A DNA stretch of 64,000 nucleotides from Anaerolineaceae bacterium (GTDB taxonomy: Bacteria > Chloroflexota > Anaerolineae > Aggregatilineales > Phototrophicaceae), in contig JACKCH010000017.1 in the NCBI GenBank assembly GCA_020634115.1, forward strand, positions 129,853-193,852, in the 5' to 3' direction. The notes under the pieces are model-generated. The model was not told the DNA's origin. It worked only from the letters and a program-made list of their open reading frames with translations, and ran no database searches. How positions within the stretch are numbered: position 1 is the stretch's first letter; the number at the start of each line of letters is the position of its first letter. The position numbers were made by a program, and so were the translations under genes. Below, in pieces: positions 60,045 through 64,000 of this stretch.

Positions 60045-61418
60045 TTACGGACTTGCGACTGGGATCAGTGTTTGCTCATCATCCGCTGCTTCCACAGTCC
60101 AGCCTTCTGTGCCATCTTCTGTGCGGATTTGCCACCAGCGATAGCCATCGGCTTCCTGAGGGCCGCCTATCAGCGTCACCGGCGTATCGTTTGCCAGCTT
60201 CATCACAATATCGAAGCTGCGACCTGGGCCACCGCGTACATTCAGTGTATCGCCGCCGGTGGTCTGCACCCGCGCGCTCCCGCCAATTGCCAGAACAGGT
60301 TCGGGCGTGGCAGTGGGTGTCGGTTGGGGGGTGGGGGTTGGCGGTAGCAGAAGCTGAATAGCTTCGCCAATGCCCCAGAAGCGCACCCCGTCGTATGCGC
60401 CCATCGTCGCCAGTAGGGTGCCATCCGGGCTGAACGCCACACGACTCACAATATCGGTATGGGCTGTCTGGAACAGAGGTTGGTCAATGTTCCCCAGATC
60501 GCGGATGTCATACACCCGCACTGCGCCATTGTTCGATACGGTAGCCAGCAGGTCTCCTGCCGGATTGAAGGCCACACCGTTGACCGGGGAGTCCGGGTTG
60601 GTCGTAAAACCCGCTAACAGTGTGCCGTCCAGTCCCCACAGAATCACTTCACCCTGCCATGTGCTGGACGCGATCATCTGTCTCTCAGTATTCACGTCCA
60701 GTCCTGTCCATAGGTCGGGGTACGCAAAGACGAGTTCTTCTTCACCGGTAGTCGCGTTCCAGAGCAGTACCTGATTGTCCCCTGCAACGCCGGCAGCGAC
60801 ATAAAAATAATTGGTGTCCGGGGCAGGAACGACGGCCAGCGCATACAGTCCCTCTCCGAAGCGAAATTCACGCTGGACACGGTACGCATTGGCTGGCGTA
60901 AACGGAACTTTTCGCCCGGCGCTGTTTCGTACTGCCCACAGGCTGAAGTTGTTTGTGAAATCATCGGTCACCAGCCACAGGCCATCCGGGGCGAACGTCA
61001 GCGTTTCCGAAAATTGGTCACCGGTGCTGATAATGGCGGAACGTTCTCCCGTCCGGGTATCCCACAGCCATACCGCCGGGGTCGCGCCATCGGAGGCCGC
61101 CACCAGTGAGCCATCCGGATTAAATGCGATGGCGCGTTTGGATTCACTGCCCCCGAGTTGGAACAATAGTTGGAAGTCATCGTTGACACGGTAGAGGCGC
61201 AGACCGCCACCGCCCGCGAGGCCGAACAGGGTGCCATCCTGCGACCAGGTGAAATCCATATTGATAATCCTGTCACGGTGGGGCAGGAAAAACAATTCCT
61301 CCAGATCAGCGACATTATCCGGCGTGATAACGTCGCGGTTCGATTGGCCGAGTGCGGGTAAGGCAGCCGGGAACAGGAGCAGCAGGCAGATCAGCGTAAT
61401 GCGGAAAAGCGGTTTCAC
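60045..61418 (-). CDS. Secreted WD40-repeat protein with C-terminal SH3-like domain
   Basis: 457 residues. Signal peptide (hydrophobic ITLICLLLLFPAALPALG, cut near 24). Seven-bladed WD40/propeller repeats (about 30-365), e.g. IAFNPDGSLVAASD, LTFAPDGLWLVTDD, VAFSPDGTLLATMG. Then a Pro/Thr linker TPTPQPTPTATPEP typical of secreted Chloroflexota proteins and a bacterial SH3 domain (VRGGPGRSFDIVMKLANDTPV ... WWQIRTEDGTEGWTV) that usually binds cell-wall or other ligands. An extracellular sensing or binding role is likely. Confidence 0.88.
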   Translation of the reverse strand: MKPLFRITLICLLLLFPAALPALGQSNRDVITPDNVADLEELFFLPHRDRIINMDFTWSQDGTLFGLAGGGGLRLYRVNDDFQLLFQLGGSESKRAIAFNPDGSLVAASDGATPAVWLWDTRTGERSAIISTGDQFSETLTFAPDGLWLVTDDFTNNFSLWAVRNSAGRKVPFTPANAYRVQREFRFGEGLYALAVVPAPDTNYFYVAAGVAGDNQVLLWNATTGEEELVFAYPDLWTGLDVNTERQMIASSTWQGEVILWGLDGTLLAGFTTNPDSPVNGVAFNPAGDLLATVSNNGAVRVYDIRDLGNIDQPLFQTAHTDIVSRVAFSPDGTLLATMGAYDGVRFWGIGEAIQLLLPPTPTPQPTPTATPEPVLAIGGSARVQTTGGDTLNVRGGPGRSFDIVMKLANDTPVTLIGGPQEADGYRWWQIRTEDGTEGWTVEAADDEQTLIPVASP

Positions 61419-61574
61419 GGAAGTGATCCTTTTTGTGTGCTATGCTTTTTTCAGGATAGTTGGGGAACTTAAGCTACACATTGCATTATAGCATCAAGGC
61501 CTGGAAGGGCAATTTCGAGTAGATTGGGCTTGATGCTCTTGTAACAACGCCAGCCAACCAGGGTGAGGCAGCTA

Positions 61575-61601
61575 AAAACGCCCCTTACCTATGAGGGGCG
61601 C
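61575..61601 (-). terminator. Terminator for the HSL-type esterase gene
   Basis: Minus strand: CGCCCCT, 8-nt loop, AGGGGCG (61580-61601), then TTTTT (complement of 61575-61579). Perfect 7-bp stem. Confidence 0.82.
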
Positions 61602-61607
61602 TTTCAC

Positions 61608-62519
61608 CTATGGGGCAATCTGAGTTGCTGTCTCCAAGTGTGATTGAAGGAACTGCGCGATGTCATCCAGGGATTGAACAGCCTGCGGCAATGTCCGATA
61701 AAGCTGCCACACATGCCACATACGCGGATAAACCTCCAGCCGCACCTCACTCCCCGCCGCGCGCGCCAGTTCTTCGATGCGAATTGCATCGTTGCGCAGT
61801 ATCTCGTCTTCTCCGGCGTGAACCAGTAACGGCGGCAGGCCGTGCCAATCGCCAAACGCCGGTGAAATCATGGGGTCCTGGGCGTCGCTATCCGCCACAT
61901 AGGATTCTATATAGACTCGGGTTGCTTTTGGATGCAGCAGCGGATCATCGAACTTCTTTGAACGATCATCCGTAATGGTCAGGTCTGCCACCGGAGAAAG
62001 ACACGCCGCAGCAGCGGGCAGCGCCTCGCCACTGTCGCGCACCTTCATCACGGTTGTGATCGTCAGATTACCGCCCGCCGAATCGCCCGCCACCACAAGA
62101 TGCTTCGCGGAAAATCCCTGTTTCAGCAGCCAGCGATAAGCGGTTACACAGTCATCCAAAGCTGCGGGAAAAGGGTGTTCAGGCGCGAGACGATAATCCA
62201 CCATCAGGGCGCGGGTGCGCATCTTTTGTGCCAGCGCGATGACCATCTGACGGTGCAGCGATGTCAATCCATAGATGAAGCCGCCGCCGTGCAGGTAGAG
62301 CAGCGCGTGATCGTGTGGGCTGTCTTGGGGGATGAACCATTCGCACCGTACCCCGTCGGCAGACACAATTTCCCGTGTGATTCCGGCAGGCAGACTCACC
62401 CGCTGTGCGGCTCGCCTCTCTGACCAGCGGGCCACCGGGAGCGGCAGGTACGCTTGCAGCAGGCGCAGGATAGGCAGCATCCTTCGGACATTGCGTTCAG
62501 TGGGAGAGGGGGGTGTCAT
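61608..62519 (-). CDS. Alpha/beta-hydrolase of the hormone-sensitive lipase (HSL) family
   Basis: 303 residues from ATG 62519 (AAAGG 8 bp upstream); 22 further upstream codons lack support. HSL hallmarks: LLYLHGGGFIYG oxyanion motif, YRLAPEHPFPAALDD, and nucleophile VVAGDSAGGNL (GDSAG). The catalytic Asp is in LLVHAGEDEILR and His in RMWHVW. An esterase acting on short- or medium-chain acyl esters is likely. It differs from the hydrolase at 4644, where the Ser is missing. Confidence 0.92.
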   Translation of the reverse strand: MTPPSPTERNVRRMLPILRLLQAYLPLPVARWSERRAAQRVSLPAGITREIVSADGVRCEWFIPQDSPHDHALLYLHGGGFIYGLTSLHRQMVIALAQKMRTRALMVDYRLAPEHPFPAALDDCVTAYRWLLKQGFSAKHLVVAGDSAGGNLTITTVMKVRDSGEALPAAAACLSPVADLTITDDRSKKFDDPLLHPKATRVYIESYVADSDAQDPMISPAFGDWHGLPPLLVHAGEDEILRNDAIRIEELARAAGSEVRLEVYPRMWHVWQLYRTLPQAVQSLDDIAQFLQSHLETATQIAP

Positions 62520-62645
62520 TAGAAAACCTTTCCATGACAGAATACCCATAAACACTAGAAAATTCAGGAACTGGCGCAGAACCATACGTTCCGCTGTGAT
62601 GCAATTTCACAATTAAACACGGAGATAAACCGGGCGGTCATGTGC

Positions 62646-62698
62646 CTACAGAATCGCCCTGGTATCAGGGGCATGTAGGGGTTCAACATGTTGAACCC
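62646..62698. repeat. Palindromic repeat element with perfect 20-bp palindrome
   Basis: Perfect 20-bp palindrome at 62679-62698 (half-site GGGTTCAACA), preceded by CCTACA (62646-62651) and TGTAGG (62674-62679) as an inverted pair around a CGCCCTG/CAGGGGC hairpin. Belongs to the GTAGGGG family seen at 34753 and 57770. Located in the gap between the esterase and nucleoside hydrolase genes; no gene is seen at 62520-62739. Confidence 0.6.
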
Positions 62699-62739
62699 GC
62701 CCCCAAACCACAACACCGTGCCGATTTCTTAAAACACTG

Positions 62740-63678
62740 TCATGGGCTATAGGCGCGGAGGCCAGCTTCGATGATATCCCAGAACTTCGCCACATTGATA
62801 TCGGTGGCGACAAAACTGTTGGGTTTCTGCCCGGAATTGTGAAAGAAGTCGCAGTTGGTCCTGCCGTAGCTCTGCTCGCCGCGTATATCAATCTGGGTGA
62901 ACATTTCCTTCACCGTAAGTACGGTAGGATCGATCAGAAACGCAATCGTAATGGGGTCATGCAGCGGCCCGCCGTCCCAGCCAAAGACCTGCTTTTGCGT
63001 CGTGTTGAAGAAGGTCATGATTTCGATAAACAGCTTGCTCGCGCTCGTCCCGATCTTGCTCATACGCTCCATGACGGACGGCAGGCAGAGTGCTTTACGG
63101 GAAACGTCCAGGCCAACCATAGTGATCTTCCGCCCACAGGTGAAGGCAACGTGCGCCGCGTCAGCATCCGCAAAGATGTTAAATTCGGCGGCTGGCGTCA
63201 TATTGCCCAACTGGTACGTGCCGCCCATCAGAACGATTTCCTTGATCTTGGGCAGGATTTCCGGGTAGAGCCGGATTGCCATTGCGAGGTTGGTCATCGG
63301 GCCGGTGGTGACCACTGTAATGTCACCGTCGGATTGGAGCAGCGTCTCCGCAAGATAGAGGACGGCGTGTTTTGGCTCAACCCGTCTGGTAAGCGGGGCA
63401 AAGAGCGGCCCATCCAGGCCGGATTCGCCGTGAATTTCCGGCGCGATGATCTGTTTATCACGGATCATGGGTTGTCCGCAGCCCTTATAGATCGGGACAT
63501 CAATCCCCAGGTGTTGGCAGACGTTCAGGGTATTCATGACAGTTTTATCGAGTGTCTGATTTCCAGCGACGACAGTGACACCCAGCAGATCAATCAACGG
63601 GCTTTTTGCCGCCAGCATGATGGCGATGGCATCATCGTGCCCCGGATCGCAGTCCAAAATGATCTTGCGCTTTTCCAT
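62740..63678 (-). CDS. Inosine/uridine-preferring nucleoside hydrolase
   Basis: 312 residues. Hallmark metal motif DCDPGHDDAIAI near residue 10 (D-x-D-x4-D-D), then GNQTLDKTVMN, TGPMTNLA (about 126), LMGGTY, EFNIFADADAA and the active-site DPITIAFLIDP near residue 241. Ca-dependent N-glycosidic cleavage of ribonucleosides in salvage. Substrate (pyrimidine or purine) not decided. Expressed alone; upstream region 63679 onward. Confidence 0.94.
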   Translation of the reverse strand: MEKRKIILDCDPGHDDAIAIMLAAKSPLIDLLGVTVVAGNQTLDKTVMNTLNVCQHLGIDVPIYKGCGQPMIRDKQIIAPEIHGESGLDGPLFAPLTRRVEPKHAVLYLAETLLQSDGDITVVTTGPMTNLAMAIRLYPEILPKIKEIVLMGGTYQLGNMTPAAEFNIFADADAAHVAFTCGRKITMVGLDVSRKALCLPSVMERMSKIGTSASKLFIEIMTFFNTTQKQVFGWDGGPLHDPITIAFLIDPTVLTVKEMFTQIDIRGEQSYGRTNCDFFHNSGQKPNSFVATDINVAKFWDIIEAGLRAYSP

Positions 63679-64000
63679 ATCAATTTTCCTTAAAAAAGAA
63701 GAATAAATTCACTCAGTAGCGCCAAAATCCCAGACGCTGCCGGTGATACGGAGACTCGTCGTGCTATTGGGCGTTCGCGCCCGCTCACGTTCTGCCCTTA
63801 TTGAGGTCATGAGTATACCAGTTTTTCGCACAGGCGCTTAATGCCTTTTGGGGTTTGGTCTGGGAAGTTCGAGCGAAGCACGGCCAGTACAATCCGGCAG
63901 ACGAGCCGCTGGAAATGTGGGCGAGTCGTAGCGCGAATTCCTCTGCGTGGTGAGGTGACTCGAACCCGTGATTATTTACCTGGGCGATAGGCGTATCAGG
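63679..64000. other. Non-coding right end
   Basis: About 320 bp with no credible open frame, no recognised RNA and no strong repeat. It should contain the promoter of the nucleoside hydrolase. A GGTTCGAGTC-like stretch near 63955 was tested as a tRNA T-arm and rejected. Confidence 0.4.

Noticed and set aside
63940..64000. Possible tRNA (GGTTCGAGTC on the minus strand)
   Set aside because: The bases flanking the TTCGAGT loop do not form a T-stem and no anticodon arm could be folded.

Overview
The window looks like a chromosomal segment of a Chloroflexota bacterium, most likely Anaerolineae. The basis is circumstantial: secreted beta-propeller proteins with a Thr-Pro-rich linker, an extremely large multi-GAF histidine kinase, a PucC-family transporter, an F420-type oxidoreductase and FabI-type fatty-acid synthesis, all at moderately high GC. 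No rRNA, tRNA, CRISPR array or complete insertion sequence was found, so the phylum call rests on protein style only.

Layout. 0-6 kb: the end of a serine hydrolase, a PucC-like transporter, UspA, a DUF402 protein, thiamine pyrophosphokinase and an alpha/beta-hydrolase that lacks its nucleophile serine. 5.9-15.5 kb: a three-gene minus-strand signalling operon made of a response regulator with a degenerate GGDEF domain, a 2736-residue kinase with about 12 GAF and 3 PAS domains, and a CheY-like receiver. 15.9-25.9 kb: a TetR regulator, a U32 (RlhA-like) protein, a secreted protein, then a decayed six-gene cluster (SDR, membrane protein, DinB-like, acyl-CoA dehydrogenase, DinB-like, acyl-CoA dehydrogenase). 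Each gene of that cluster is broken by frameshifts. The TetR gene and the decayed cluster share a nearly identical promoter with a palindromic operator.

25.7-40 kb: a secreted protein, a short unknown, a FadB-like beta-oxidation fusion, an FAD amine-oxidase-like enzyme, a homologue of cyanobacterial acyl-ACP reductase, an APH-like kinase, FabI, D-cysteine desulfhydrase, L-asparaginase, a secreted propeller flanked by direct repeats, and an aldo/keto reductase. 40-51.8 kb: ribosomal protein S4, a candidate small RNA, rhomboid protease with a TPR protein, two MFS transporters, a VapBC-like pair, a split ThrE exporter, Hsp20, a methyltransferase-like protein, QueG, a copper-chaperone-like HMA protein behind a CsoR-like operator, and an F420-type reductase. 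52-64 kb: a secreted PhoX-like protein whose motifs appear circularly permuted, a membrane cytochrome c, GlnRS, an intact acyl-CoA dehydrogenase, a three-gene unit ending in a membrane-anchored Mrr-like nuclease, a membrane-protein gene interrupted by one in-frame TGA, a WD40/SH3-like secreted protein, an HSL-type esterase and a nucleoside hydrolase.

The unifying theme is fatty-acid turnover. Intact FadB, acyl-CoA dehydrogenase, FabI and acyl-ACP reductase genes sit in the same region as a broken beta-oxidation cluster and the TetR regulator that probably controlled it. The strongest lead is the novel 22-bp palindromic operator (half-site AATCTAAT) placed identically in two promoters 4.6 kb apart.
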